A stretch of DNA of 64,000 nucleotides from Megamerina dolium (GCA_963854835.1 OY978526.1:42447140-42511139), one strand, 5' to 3'; positions 23,958 through 35,960 are shown, numbered from the stretch's first letter. The notes: generated from the sequence alone by a model not told the origin. Program-made: numbers and translations.

Positions 23958-26900
23958 TTTGAATTATTTGACGCACGTGACAATACTTTAAATTGTGACT
24001 ACCCATCAGTGGCGTATATACAGTCAGGGACTAAAGTTTAAATACACCCCACAAATCTTAATTTTAACTCGTATAAAGCATTGCTGCGAAAATCTAAGTA
24101 AGCAGTTTTTTTGCAGTCTATCAGTAAGCAAACACAATAACAAAAAATTTGTATTTGTCGCATAGATAACTGTAAATTCATCAAAAACTCAAAAAATACG
24201 CTGGACAAAAGTTTAAATACAATACAAGAAAACACGTGTTTTTGCAATTTCTTTGGAAAAGTACCGTTATATTTTTTTTGCTTTCTTCACTTACGCATAT
24301 TTATTCAGTATTATTAGTGATTTCATCGTTGTCGGTAGACTTGAAAGCAAAATAATGGGCAAAGGAAAACAAATAGAGTCTGGTGTTAAAGATTTAATAA
24401 TTAAACACTTTAAAGAAAGCAAATCCTACCGTGATATAGGAAAAATTTTGAATTTGTCCTGTGCAAGTGTGCAAAACGTAATAAGAAAATATAAAACTTA
24501 CAAAACAGTGGAAAATAGGCCCAGAACTGGTCGACCAAAAAAACTTTCTCGCCGAGATGTAAACCTTATCCTAAGAGAAGTGGACAAAAATCCAAAAATA
24601 AGTGCGCCAAAGTTAGCCGGTAGTATTGCTGCGGTGTCAGGCAAACATGTTCACCCAAAAACCGTACAAAGAGCTTTACGGTATAACGGCTATCGAAGCA
24701 GAGTTCCACGTAAAAAACCGCTTATTTCTGAAAAAAATAGACAACTTCGTCTGGATTTTGCAACAAGTACAAGGATATGGATGAGGACTTTTGGCGAAGA
24801 GTCTTATTCACAGATGAATCTAACTTTAATATTTTTGGCAGCGATGGTCGCGCAAAAATTTGGCGCAAGCCCGGCACAGCACTTCAAACCAAAAATTTAA
24901 TACCAACCGTTAAACATGGGGGCGGTAGTGTGATGGTTTGGGGAGCAATTGCAGCAGCTGGCGTGGGACACTTGGCTTTTATCGATGGAATAATGGACAA
25001 ACACGTGTATAAAAGTATATTGGAACAAAATTTGCAGCCTTCTGTGGATAGCTTGGGTCTGGGAAGAAGTTGGATATTTCAACTAGACAACGACCCTAAG
25101 CATACCGCGCATTTGGTGAAGGACTGGTTGCTGTATTATGCTCCACGTCAGCTCTGTAGTCCTCCCCAATCACCGGACTTAAACCCAATTGAACACGCTT
25201 GGGAATTATTGGACCGAAAAATCAATCGCGCAACTTTAAAGAACAAAGAATCCCTTAAAGAGGCTCTGAAAAAGGCCTGGTCAGAAATCAGCACATCCGA
25301 AACAGAAAATTTGGTTCTGTCTATGCCACGTCGTCTGCAGGCAGTCATTGAAGCTCAAGGCGGACCTACCAAATATTAATTTAAGTTTAACGTTTTTTAA
25401 TTAAGCTAAAATCAGCTAAAGAAAGAAAATTTTGTATTGTATTTAAACTTTTGTCCCATGTATTTTTTCAGTTTTTGATGAATTTTAAGTTATCTATGAA
25501 AAAAAGTGTCATGCTGTTAGTGTATGCCGACGATATTCACATAATCGGCATGAACACGCGAGCAGTCAGTGCAGCATTCTCAGAGTTGGAAAGAGAGTCG
25601 CGTCGGATGGGTCTCACGGTGAACGAGGGCAAGACGAAGTATCTAGTGTCAACAAACAAAGAGTCCCGGCGTCTTGGACAGCACGTCACTGTTGACAACT
25701 ACGCTTTTGAAGTAGTAAGGGACTTTGTCTATCTTGGAACCAGCATTAACAGCAGTAATGACGTCAGCTTGGAGATCATGCGTAGGATAACTCTTGCTAA
25801 CAGGTGTTACTTTGGGCTGAGTAAGCAATTGAAAAGTCGAGCCCTCTCTCGAAGAACGAAAACTACATTCTACAAGTCTCTCATCATGCCTGTCCTAACA
25901 TATGGCGCTGAAGCCTGGACAATTTCCATCTCGGATGAGCGAATGCTTGGGGTTTTCGAGAGAAAGGTCCTACGGAGGATCTTTGGACCTATTTGCGTTG
26001 GTGGCGAGTACCGAATAAGGTACAACCATGAGCTGTACGTGCTATATGCCGATATTGACATAGTAAAGCGCATCAAAATCCAGCGGCTGCGCTGGCTAGG
26101 TCATGTCGAGCGAATGGAAGAACACGCTCCAGCTAAGAAGGTGTTATATTCGGAACCCGCTGGAGGACGACGCAGAAGAGGAAGACCAAACCTCCGGTGG
26201 AAAGACCAAGTACTGGAGAACCTGACGGCGCTTGGAATTTCTAACTGGCGCCAGCTAGCGAAGAACAGAGATGGCTGGCGAAGCATGTTGTTTTCGGCCT
26301 AAATCGATATTCGGTTGTTATGGCCACATAAGTAAGTAAGTATGAAAAAAAGTGAATTGTTTTGGTTTTCGATATTGGTCATTATTCAACTAAAAATAAA
26401 CTGCATACTTACATTTGTGTTAAAATGCTTTATTTTTATTTAAAGCGATGTTTTATGGGTGTATTTAAACTTTAGTCGCTGACTGTATGTATATGACGTA
26501 TGATATACTGAAGGGGGAAACCTTTTTCCAATTTGATACTTTACTTTTTCGATTCAGTTCAATTGAACTCGCTTATATTTTAAGCGGCCTGAGTTAGAGG
26601 GTTGCAAAGTAAAAAAAACAACACTATTGTGAATAGGCTACTGTAATGTGCTTGGGAAATTTCAACAACACGTCAAATTATTGTAAATATAAACAAAACT
26701 AAGCAAAATAAAGCAAGTGTACATAAAAATTTTTTTTAAATAAACGAATATATTTACCATATATTTCGCAGAATTGCTTCTTTTTTGCTTTTATTTCGTT
26801 TACAAATTTCACGAACAACCATATATACCATCAGCGTTGCTAAGTAACTAACTAAAGGGAAATTATAAGCAAGTAAAAGAGAAATTATATGCAAATTGGT

Positions 26901-29900
26901 GTTCGTTTGCAACTCGCTTACAAAAAAATGCGGCTACTATCAGCTTCATTTTAAATTTTCCCCGGGAATTGATCTTTTACGAGAATAAATTCATAAATAA
27001 TAAATTCAACAATATAGTACTATAATCGTGCACAAACAGTACAAAAGTATGTACAGCATAGCATTTAGATTGATAGCAAAGAAGCGGGAGCAGGTGAAAC
27101 AACAACAAAGGATTGTAAGGAGGCAGCTACGCTATGCGGCAAATCCGCTTGAACTGCCGGAAACTTTGTAATTATAAGAAGTTTATATCTGTTTATTATA
27201 TTAATTATTGATTTTCAAAGGTTTCAGTAGTATTTCAAATTGAAAGTTATTTGCTGTTTTTGACCTAAATGTAAGAATAATGCTATAATAATATTTGTAG
27301 TAATAATAAATAGCAACATTTGTTCCATTTTCAACGAAAAAAATTAATTACTTATATTTTTGCATCCAACTCTCTTGCAGATTTTTGGCGGAATATTTTT
27401 CAATAAACGTCATCACATTTCCCCTTTTATTGACATTCATAATGCCTATTTTTTTTTTTTCCCAGGGAAGAAATTCCCAATTTCGAAATTCGTTTAGAAT
27501 TGGGAGAGAGGGAAAAGGGAAAAACTCGCGGGGAATTTATATTCAGAATACAAGAATAGGGAAAAGGGGAAAAATTCCAGGGGAATTCTTATTCAGAATC
27601 GGGCTGTATATCTATAAATTAGCTCAACATCCATTGCAGGCATCCATTCCCCTGACTCTACTGGCTACGCCACTGTTGTCTACGCTCTAAACGATTAGCC
27701 TCAATTAAATTTTGTGTAAGAGGAAGTAATTTTGGATATTAAATTATTTGTTATAATTATATTAAGCATGTAGGTATTTAATTCGCCATATTTATTATTT
27801 ATGTTATATGTGTGTGTAAGTATTTATTATTTATTTCGCTTTTTGTTATGGAATTGGTATTATATTGGTAGAAGATCAATAGACGAAATTTTCTATAGAA
27901 AATTTGATTTCTTGCTAATCATTAAAAGAAGATCATGTCTGAAATAAGAGTCTACAGTACAGGTCTTAGTACGCTACCTTTGTATTTTTTCAATTAAGTA
28001 CTTCATAAAATAAGAGTACGTAAATAATTATTACAGATTAAGAATAAGTGCCTATAAATTTATTCGAACATTAAATTTCATTGAAATAAAACAACCCTTT
28101 CGATTTTTATCCAGTTATTGTGTTGTATAGAAACACTATGTACAGTGCAGACTCTGATTGCAAACACACATGCGTCCACACATCTAGTTTAGGATATTTT
28201 TCTTGAGAATTCCACGATTTTTCTCACAAGTTTCAAGTTCTCAACAATCTCAAAGGTGCAGTAATGTGAGGTCCTCGTTTGTCACTAAAACCATTTGGAC
28301 TTTGATGTTATTGAAAAAAAAATAAATATTACTTGTAACATTTTGTTTTGTTTTCTATGGAATCGAGAAAATAATAAAATTCCATTGCGAGTAGCTAGCA
28401 AAAAGAATACTTCATATATATGTTGTGTCGTCTAGTTTTTTTTTGACGTCATGCTACACATTTTATGGTGCAATTTTTAATTGTTGCCATATTTTCGTTT
28501 CTCATTTTATTTTATTTACATACAATAGGTGTATGTACATACGCGAAGCAATTATAATTTCTTAAGTAAATTAAGGTGGATTGCTCCGCATACAAAAAAA
28601 AAAAATAGTTTCTAAATTTCACCCCGAACGCTTCTAGAACCGCTGAAATGGAATTTTTATCATTGCTCAGTTGTTAATGGTCTGATTTTTAAAAATAATA
28701 ACTTGTTGCTCAGCTAATAGCTCAGGGAGGGCTATAATTCCTGCATATTTGCTTTGAAATTTAACGATCCCTCAAAATATCATATTCAGTTCCCCTAGTT
28801 CTACCCCTCTAAGAAAACATTTGTCCACCATAAAAACAAAGCCCATTAAAAACCATACAACTTTTCCTTTTGAAGTTTCAAGCTGTGTCTAAAAATAAAA
28901 TAGTAATAACGAAGTTAAATTTTGATTAAGGGTTAATATTTCTCCACAGAAAGCACTATTTTTTGGAGCGGAAAGCATCGAGAGCCGTGAGGTAGTGTGA
29001 AACTTTAACCCACTAAATCTGCATCTATGTCCGATTGTTTAAATAGTAGATAATTGTCCTAATTTTCCGTTCCTGTCCATATCATGTCCTTAATCGCAAT
29101 GCAAAGTGATTTGAAATAAGCAATTAAATATTAATTTTTTACTTTAAATCTTGACGAGATTGTAACAGTCTTGACATTCACACTCTAGTTTGGCAAATAT
29201 ATATCCGAGTCGTTTTTTTATCGCCAATAACGAGGGCTGAGTCTCACAAATTGTATACAACGTTCGGTATTTTGTCAATGACAAAAAATTCTAAAGCAAA
29301 AGTTTTGTAGTTTTTAAAGGGCTTACATTTCATGATGGAAACCATTTTGATTAGAGGGCTGATTCTAGCCCTATAACTAAATATAATTATTTAGGGACTC
29401 ATTGAATTTCAAAGCAAATATGCAGGAATTATAGCCCTCGCTGAGACATTTTCAACAAGCTATTATATTTAAAAATCAGACAAGAACTAAGTTATGAAAA
29501 AAAAAACAAATTTTAGTGGTTCTCAAAGGGTTAAAAAAACAACATTTTTTTCTTCCGAGAACCTTTTAACATAATCTTTCAAACTAGGGGTGAACGTGTG
29601 AAACTTTTTTTTCGTGACCCACCCTAGTGTACTTATTTATGCAACAATTCCATTGGAGTCTTTTTTTTCGACTTTTCCATCCATCAAGTTAACGATTTTA
29701 AGAGGTTACTGATTGATATCAAATGTGATAATGATAAGAATAATATTTATTCAAATGATTAGCCGTAATATGTAACATTGATTGAGCATTTTCTGGTTCT
29801 TATTGTATAAGTAGGTAAACATTTTAATATTCCATATTAAAATTGTCTATTATACGTAGCGAAAAGACATTTAATATCAATGAATCATTCGTTGCTCTTT

Positions 29901-31665
29901 GCGATGATACAAACATTTAAGATGTAGGCGTAATCTACACTTTAGTCAAGTCGTTACGCATTAATATTAAACCTGGCGTTATCTAAACGCCGACTGAGTT
30001 TCAATTATGCAGTATTTCTCCATAAAATACAGTAATTAGGTTAGGTTAGGTTATGTGCTTGCCCTCTCTCTGAGAGGGCCAGAAAGGCCTATTGTGATAC
30101 CACCGAGCTTCTTTTCCAATACTGTTGTGCGTGTTAATTTTGGACAGCATTAGAAGGACCTACTCATATTAGCTGGTTCCGAACGGCAGAACCATAGCTC
30201 TTTTAAGAAGCATTTTTGGCAAATTGTTACTGCCGGAAAAATTGCAAATTCTTGCCGGCAGGTGGATACCGTTCGAAAGAAAAATCTTTTCGATATCAAA
30301 TTTTGTTATGCATCAACCGAGGATTGAACCACGACCTACAGATCAGAAGGCCAACGCACTAACCACTGAGCTACGGCACCCACAAATACAGTAATTGGTA
30401 TTTTAGAAAGTTATTTCATTAACTTTGCATAGAAGATGGATGGATAGAAACATCGTTTGTAGAATGGCAAAATTGTTATGGGCCCATACATGCAAAATAT
30501 ATGCTGATAGATCTACCGATTCCAACAAACAAAATATTTCAACATATTGCGGAGGTGGTGACTACCCATTACTTACTGCCTTACCTGCCACCTCAGGCAT
30601 GACTTGCAGAAGCTGCAACTGTGTGAAGTTTGCCGCAGTTCAGGTTATTATTACTTAGATGAGCTCCTAACTAAAGCCTCCTAAACTACATCAGAAGCAC
30701 ACGTCAGTTTTGTTTTAATAAAACGGTGAGACATACCATTGGGATTCCAACATCCCCTGTCGATAGTATACGAGAAATGATACCGGATGGCAAACATTTC
30801 CCGAACTCTTTTTTGTATATATACAAAATGTAAAATGTTTTTGAAGTGTAAAAAAATTTGTACGAGGGTGTTGCAATAAGTCTCGGAAAATTTAAGTAAC
30901 GAACACAATATTAGCTTGATATATGTTACTTCTTTCAACGTTTCTTCAATTTGTTGATGCCCTCCTAATAATGCGATTTCTCAAAGCCATTCAAATAGGC
31001 GTTTGTTTCTTCGGTGACCTGTTCATGTAACCCAAATCTAAATCTGGATAATATACTATATTTGCCATTGCTACTGCGGCGGCGGTGTGTTGTCCTGGTG
31101 GAATTGAATTTTTTCTCACCAAATACGGACGTTTTTGCTAAAAATCGGCGTCGAATCGATCCGACAGCTCTACGTAATATGCGCAGGCATCCGTTTCGGC
31201 TTTGATTCACTACAATACTTCCAATGCTCGTTAATATTCCGCGATGTTATTGGGGTACCCTTTCAAAATAAGCATTTTATTGATGTTTTTGTTTTTGTAT
31301 TTAATATACAGTCAGTATATAATTATTTATATTTCTTTTCATTTTTTCCATTGCAGCTCTACACAGTCAAAGATTCGCTAAGAATTCCCATTGCTGTCTT
31401 GAAGGCGGGAGAAACTCGTGCAGTTAATCCAGATATTGAGTTTTTCGAAACATCAGTAACATTTAAACTGATCAAGGGTAATGGACCAGTATATATACAT
31501 GGGCAGAATATAAAAGACGATATGGATGTTGTTGATATGGATGATGATGTGTCATACGATGAAGAAGATTATGGTGATGAAGAGGAAGATGAGGCGCATC
31601 CAAAGAAGAAGCAGAAACTTGAGAATAATACCGATGGTAAAAATACAAAAAATAAGAAAAAATAA
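18425..31665 (+). CDS. Nlp: nucleoplasmin-like histone chaperone
   Basis: Three coding exons, 18425-18446, 18656-18798 and 31357-31665, join in phases 1 and 0 to 157 aa (MSDESFYGVTLTGENN start). Family members are pentameric histone chaperones active in egg and sperm chromatin remodelling. Visible are the FYGVTLT strand, GQRLIIKQILLGAEAK, the core IPIAVLKAGETRAVNPD and SVTFKLIKGNGPVYIHG, an acidic tract (about residues 110-131, with YDEEDYGDEEEDE), a basic HPKKKQKLE nuclear-localisation-like motif and a lysine-rich tail. Close to Drosophila Nlp as I recall it, hence the symbol. Intron 2 is 12.6 kb and contains the whole SLC26 gene on the other strand plus several transposons. Reading through the exon 2 donor gives 15 extra codons and a stop. 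All splice sites are consensus, unlike those of the duplicate at 8326-13412. Confidence 0.93.
18995..22478 (-). CDS. CG7912: SLC26-family sulfate/anion transporter (SLC26A11-like)
   Basis: Plasma or vesicle membrane anion transporter with a SulP transport core and a cytoplasmic STAS domain. Exons on the minus strand: 22478-22421 (start, less certain), 22075-21776, 21693-21469, 21370-21255, 21199-20896, 20831-20529, 19661-19516, 19440-19273 and 19204-18995. All phases agree, giving 609 aa. Landmarks are LPKYKAKFIVPDFVAGLTVG, PQAIAYGTVAGL, the SulP signature split across exons as KDITVGPTAIMALM, SMPITGSFTRTAINNSSGV, and a STAS domain (about residues 485-609) with HEWVIVIPDSLNYSSAEYL. An AATAAA on the minus strand near 18955 would end the transcript about 130 bp from the Nlp exon 2 donor. 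The gene is nested in Nlp intron 2, antisense. The symbol is that of the Drosophila gene I believe is orthologous. Confidence 0.9.
22270..22364 (-). mobile_element. SINE fragment
   Basis: A decayed piece of the tRNA-derived SINE: the reverse complement contains GTAGCTGAGTGGTTAGTG (A-box side), a degraded B box and the TCGAAAATATTTTTC body segment. It lies in the first intron of the SLC26 gene. Confidence 0.65.
22479..24020. other. Nlp intron 2, upstream of SLC26; no further gene
   Basis: AT-rich intron sequence that should include the SLC26 promoter. The only clear structure is the ATT microsatellite at 23908-23956. Confidence 0.45.
23908..23956. repeat. (ATT)n microsatellite
   Basis: About 16 uninterrupted ATT units in Nlp intron 2, likely to vary in length. 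Confidence 0.95.
24021..26485 (+). mobile_element. Tc1-type (DD34E) transposon, family 1, interrupted by a LINE
   Basis: Ends CAGTCAGGGACTAAAGTTTAAA (24021) and its imperfect complement (to 26485) sit between TA dinucleotides (24019-24020, 26486-26487). A second copy of the GGACAAAAGTTTAAATAC motif lies inside each end (24194 and about 25440), an IR/DR arrangement. The transposase spans 24355-25379. It has a paired-like HTH (SYRDIGKILNLSCASVQNVI), a GRPKK hook, then FTDESNFNIFG, LDNDPKHTA and SPDLNPIEHAW, carrying all three catalytic residues, and ends GGPTKY. A single frameshift near 24770 divides it; otherwise it is well preserved. A LINE inserted at 25509. Confidence 0.93.
25509..26340 (+). 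mobile_element. 5'-truncated LINE (copy 2) inserted in the Tc1 element
   Basis: A 14-bp target duplication, TATGAAAAAAAGTG, flanks it (25495-25508 and 26341-26354). The element begins just upstream of the catalytic YADD box and stays open to the stop at 26302. It contains LTVNEGKTKYL, the thumb region FYKSLIMPVLTYGAEAWT, the C-terminal RLRWLGHVERM and GRPNLRWKDQV motifs, and NRDGWRSMLFSA at the end. The 3' end is CCACATAAGTAAGTAAG. It is the most complete 3' half of this family in the window and the reference for copies 1 and 3. Confidence 0.93.
26486..28569. other. Nlp intron 2, no gene
   Basis: AT-rich intron DNA. A local imperfect duplication at about 27491-27600 repeats GGGAAAAGGGAAAAA...GGGGAATT...ATTCAGAAT twice, about 60 bp apart. 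Nothing else supported. Confidence 0.45.
28570..29635. mobile_element. foldback-type element with long inverted arms
   Basis: The first and last roughly 250 bp are imperfect inverted copies of each other. Shared blocks include GGGCTATAATTCCTGCATA (28730 on +; reverse complement at 29425), GCTTTGAAATT, CTGATTTTTAAA and the ends TTAAGGTGGATTGC... against CTAGGGTGGGTCACG.... No coding frame. A single-arm fragment of the same family lies at 63455-63540 (ATTAAGGTGGATCGTCTCCATACAAA). Confidence 0.8.
30038..30383 (-). mobile_element. complete tRNA-derived SINE
   Basis: On the minus strand the 5' end is tRNA-like: GGTGCCGTAGCTCAGTGGTTAGTGC has a pol III A box and GTGGTTCAATCCTCG a B box, spaced as in tRNA genes. 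A body of about 250 bp follows. The 3' end is a short tandem of CCTAA (TTAGG on +, 30038-30052). A perfect 13-bp target duplication, AAATACAGTAATT (30025-30037 and 30384-30396), shows retroposition. Further copies lie at 14993-15350, 53436-53696, 22270-22364 and 52190-52235. Confidence 0.92.
30790..31260 (-). mobile_element. mariner transposon relic
   Basis: The minus-strand frame ends with a mariner transposase C-terminus, VTEETNAYLNGFEKSHY, continuing in another frame as EGINKLKKRWKKYI. The segment TACGAGGGTGTTGCAATAAGT at 30862 resembles a mariner terminal repeat. Upstream parts are scrambled and no intact catalytic triad is left. It ends about 100 bp before Nlp exon 3. Confidence 0.65.
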
Positions 31666-33079
31666 AGAAACTAACTAACTGCCCATGAAGTTCACAAGAA
31701 TAAAAACTAAAATTTAAATAAAAAACAAAAACAAGAAAAATGAAAAATGCAAAATGAAAACACATTCTTCGTCGTGTAGTCCTTTGTAAATTACAAAGAT
31801 AATCAGGAAATATAAATTACAATTACATAGTTCCTCGTGTTTTAGTTTCTTAATTTAATTTTTTTGTCATATCTTATGGCTTTTTTCTTTCTCCATCTCA
31901 CTATCATCTTTCTCTCTCCTATTATCAGGATTGTTTTTATATTTCGCTTTCGATTGAAATTGATTTGACAATGCAAATTGGGGCATTGTGCTTTTTAATT
32001 GTTAACGTGCAGAAATAAATTTATGAAAAATATCGTTTATTCCACAAAAGCTATACTTATATATATATAGTTTAAAAATTTTAACCAGTACGTATAAAAG
32101 CGATTTCAATCGAGAGTTAAATTATATCTATACGCTTCTATACTATTTCACAAAAGTTATTTTTAAGTTAAAGAAGAAGAATAAAAATAATTTTGTTACT
32201 TAAAAAGATACAACTCAGTATGATGAGTATAACAATTCCCGAATATGGTGAGAAATTGCAAACAAAAAACTCAATATGTATGCATGAAATAATATTTCGA
32301 TTGATATAAAATTTTGTTTAAATAGTTATCATCAGACAATTAATTAAAACACAACACATGGCGAATATATATAATAAATATTCAAACTTTTTTAAAACTA
32401 ATACAAAACAAAATTTGATTATCAAAATTTGGTGATCTGAAAGTGATGTGTGTCGATGTTATTATTCATACTATTTAAATTGTATCCTCAATTAAAAAAC
32501 AAAAAAACATTCTGAAACAGACACTATTGTAATTTGTACTGTATATACCTAAGTGATAAATAAATAAACAACATTAAAAATATAAATCGAAATGGAAATT
32601 ATATTTATATTAATTGAAGTGACTTTTAATTGTTTAAGTTGAGCAGAACATCCGTGCCATTTGTGGATACATCGTTTTGTTAATGTGACTGACATCTTAA
32701 ATCTCAAAACAAGTTGGGGGAAAATTGTTTTGCTTATATATTGAATTTTCTTGTTTTTCTACTCACTGAACTCACTTTACGTGTTGTGATTCGCTGCTTA
32801 TAATAATGCTGCATACTTTTTACCACCAAAAGATTATAATTAGTCAAAGTTAAGATCATCTTAAAGTTGGAATCAGCTTGTTTGACATATTTCCCATACA
32901 TGAACCAGCAAAAAAGCCGATTCTTTTAATTTACCAAAACAACAACACCATATTTTATCCAAATTTAACGAACGTGAGAGCATAGCCAAAATTCACGATG
33001 AACAGATAAACAGACTGATAGATGGGTTTAGACAGTATGAAACTATTCGAGAGTTTGTTTAAGAACAAATCACTTTATA
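31666..33079. other. Nlp 3' region and intergenic DNA
   Basis: Contains the Nlp 3' UTR with AATAAA near 31697 and 31720. The rest is AT-rich without a supported gene. Confidence 0.5.
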
Positions 33080-34265
33080 TCAGGTCAGTCCATAACTTTG
33101 GGCATTTTTCTTAGTTGGTTTTAAAATAAATAAATAAATAAGAAGTTTTCAGTATTATTAATCAATAATATAATTTCCCAACGTTTAGGCAAATTTTGAA
33201 TTCCTTGCTCAAAAAATTGTTTGTCCTTGGAGCCAAAATACGCGTTGATATCCCTTTTTATAGTTTCTTTTGAGGTATTGCTCTTATTGCTTAAATGGGA
33301 CTGAAGTCCACGGAAAAGGTGATAATCGCAAGGTGCAATATCCGGAGAGTATGGTGGATGCGGCATTAGATACCATCTGAGCTCGTTCAGCTTGCCTAAG
33401 GTCTGTCTTGCGGTATGTTGTCTTGAGTTGTCGTGGTGAAACAAACTTTTGTGTCTATTAACTAAAGACGGGCGATTTTTTTTGAAATGCTTTATTCAGT
33501 TTGGATAGTTGATGTCAATAATAATCAGCTATGATCGTCTGGGTTGGATCCAGCAGATCAAAATAAATAATACCGGCCATATACCACCAACAGGAGGCCA
33601 TCTCTGGGGGTTGGTTCTGATGTTTCATCTTCATCTAACCACTGGCGTTTGCGAACAGGATTATTGTAAAGGACCCATTTGTCGTCCCCAGTAACAATAC
33701 GGTTCAAAAAACTCATTTTCAAGCTGAGAACACACATTCACTCTCTCCTAAAGGTTTGCGACGGAGAGTGTATGTGGAACCCATTTTCCCAGCTTTGGAA
33801 CCTGGCTCTATTGAACCAGGTGCCAGTAAGCTGTTCCATATGATGAATTTAACCTTCCAGCCATCATATCGACTGTCAAACTTGGCTCAGATTCCACGAG
33901 TTCCAGCAAGGCATGGGGAATCCTCAACGTCACAATCACCACTTCGGAATTTGGAAAACCACCTTTGCGCAATCCTTACACTCACGGTATTCTCCCCATA
34001 AGTTGTGTTTATGTCTGCAGCAGCAGTTGTTGCATTCTTCCACTTTTATAAAAAAAATACAAAATATGCCTCTTATACTCCTTCGAATATTCCATTTTAT
34101 TTTATTTATTAACAACGCGTACTTCTATCCGCGATTAAAATCACTTGTCACATCAGAGAAAATAAAAATTGTTCCTTTATCTCTCACGAATCATTTTTTG
34201 TACACAAAAAGCGCCTACTGGGAAACTATTAAAAAAATAACGCACGAACTTATTGACTGACCTGA
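33080..34265 (-). mobile_element. decayed mariner (DD34D)
   Basis: Inverted ends TCAGGTCAGTCCATAA and its complement TTATTGACTGACCTGA lie between TA dinucleotides (33078-33079, 34266-34267). The minus-strand frame 33444-33121 carries the second Asp (HHDNSRQHTA) and the third (PPYSPDIAPCDYHLF). The N-terminal two thirds (33445-34200) survive only as shifted pieces, e.g. RIVTGDDKW near 33690. About 1.19 kb, inactive, a different family from the mariner at 8805. Confidence 0.87.
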
Positions 34266-34394
34266 TACTTATGCAGCGTAACTACCGGTTAAGAAGTCAC
34301 CCAAGAGAATATATATAAAAGAGAAAGTATCTTACGTTCCTTAGAGGTTTTAAATTGTTATTAATTAATGGTTGTGTTCAGTGACAAACCTAAC

Positions 34395-35960
34395 GTTGAT
34401 ATTTGATAATATTTTCCAAGAGATGTGGATGTATGTCCTTCGTCTCTAGCAGAGCAGTTAATTGGTTATGCCAGATGCAATAAAATGGAGCTAATAATAG
34501 GATGTGATGCGAATACCAATTGCATTTTATGGAGAAGCTCAGCTATTAACTCAAGAGTTGAGTTATTATACAGTGTCACAGTATTTGTGGGGCGTTTGAA
34601 AGAAATGTACTTGAGGCTCAACGAAAGTAAAATTTGAATTTGAAAAGGGAGCAGTAGCACACATGTGGACACCATGGTTAATTCAGTTTCCGATGATAAC
34701 GATAATTGCGATACTGGTGCCCCAAGAGTCGAACCACCACCCTCGAAAAGAGCTAGAGCTATATTTATGAATAAAATATAAAAGAATTCATAAGGAAGTT
34801 CAAATTTCAAGGAGATATACTTGTTTTTTATTTATTTATTTTATTTTTGTCTGAAAACAACCCTAGTGAAGTTTTCGGCGAATAAATTTCGAAAACATTT
34901 TAACCCCCTAGCGACCTCCAAAATGCCATTTTATTCAGACTTTCCCAAATGGGTTAAAATGTTCTACAAAATTATTCCTAGTGATTTTTACTATGTAATT
35001 ACTATGGGTTCAAGCTACAAATTTCGCTCCGATGTGAATTCTAAAAATACAGGCAAAAAATTGCATATTTAATGTAGTCTTAAAAACAAAATTTGACCTC
35101 AGAATACAAAAGGATTTGGAGATTTTATCCTGAGTTGGAATAATTCCTCCCCAGACAATAAGCCTGAAATTGTGTCACAGTGTTATTTAATGCAATCCTA
35201 AATCTAGACTTAAATATAAGCTATATAGGGGATAAACCTGCATTCGTAAATGTCACTAGTAAAGAGGTTTTGGATCTAACCATATCAACATCTCTATCAA
35301 AGAGACAAACAGACTGGAACAGCTAAAAAACTGTGTTACCAACTGTACCATGATGTCGCCACTAAGCTTGAAAGTCGGATAGACGCTATATAGATAGATT
35401 CAAAAAGATATCTTGTCAAATGCAAAAAATCATTTTAAATGTCTACGAAGGCAACTGCCCTTTGAAGACAAAGCCAATCAGAAAACAGACACCTTGGTAA
35501 ACTGTCGAACTGTCGAAGCGTAGGAAAGAAGTTAGGAAAATGTTCAACAGGACCAAGCGGAATAACGCCTGGCAAACCTACTCACAAACCCTCACCAAAT
35601 ATAACAAAGAATTAGAAACGTCTAAGAGAATCTTTTGGAAGAGCCTGCATGAATATATCGAACAAAAAACCCAAACCAATAGGTCAAATACTAACAGCGA
35701 AAGAAAATCACTGACGCTTATCACTAAAACGCATTTCCCGGGGCTAGAGATTTATTAAAATGATCACCAATCAATACATGTTGGATAGACCAATGTTCCT
35801 AGCAGAGAAAATTGGAGGATTGCAAAAGCAGTCTGCAAAACTTCAAACGTAGAATGAGCACTCGACTTCTTACTACCACATAAGGCAGCAGGAAAAGATG
35901 GAATTTTGTCAGCACATGCCAAAATGTTAGAACAGATGCAAATGTTACGCAACAATAACA
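34395..35960 (+). mobile_element. decayed LINE (APE endonuclease and start of RT)
   Basis: Frame 34425-34637 has an endonuclease motif LIIGCDANTNCILWRSS. About 35190-35280 reads GDKPAFVNVTSKEVLDLT. 35480-35758 reads PWXTVELSKRRKEVRKMFN then TKYNKELETSKRIFWKSL, the linker before the RT. 35880-35920 holds PHKAAGKDGI, the start of the RT fingers. Numerous shifts and stops; the catalytic part of RT is missing. The motifs differ from those of the LINEs at 674 and 44230. Jockey/LOA/R1-like placement is a guess. Confidence 0.75.

Noticed and set aside
23890..23970. Tyrosine-run peptide (poly-Y) in a plus-strand frame
   Set aside because: Translation of the ATT microsatellite.
30310..30383. Possible tRNA gene (A and B boxes on the minus strand)
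   Set aside because: It is the 5' head of a SINE with a 250-bp body, a target duplication and other copies in the window; the acceptor stem and anticodon arm do not fold as a proper tRNA.
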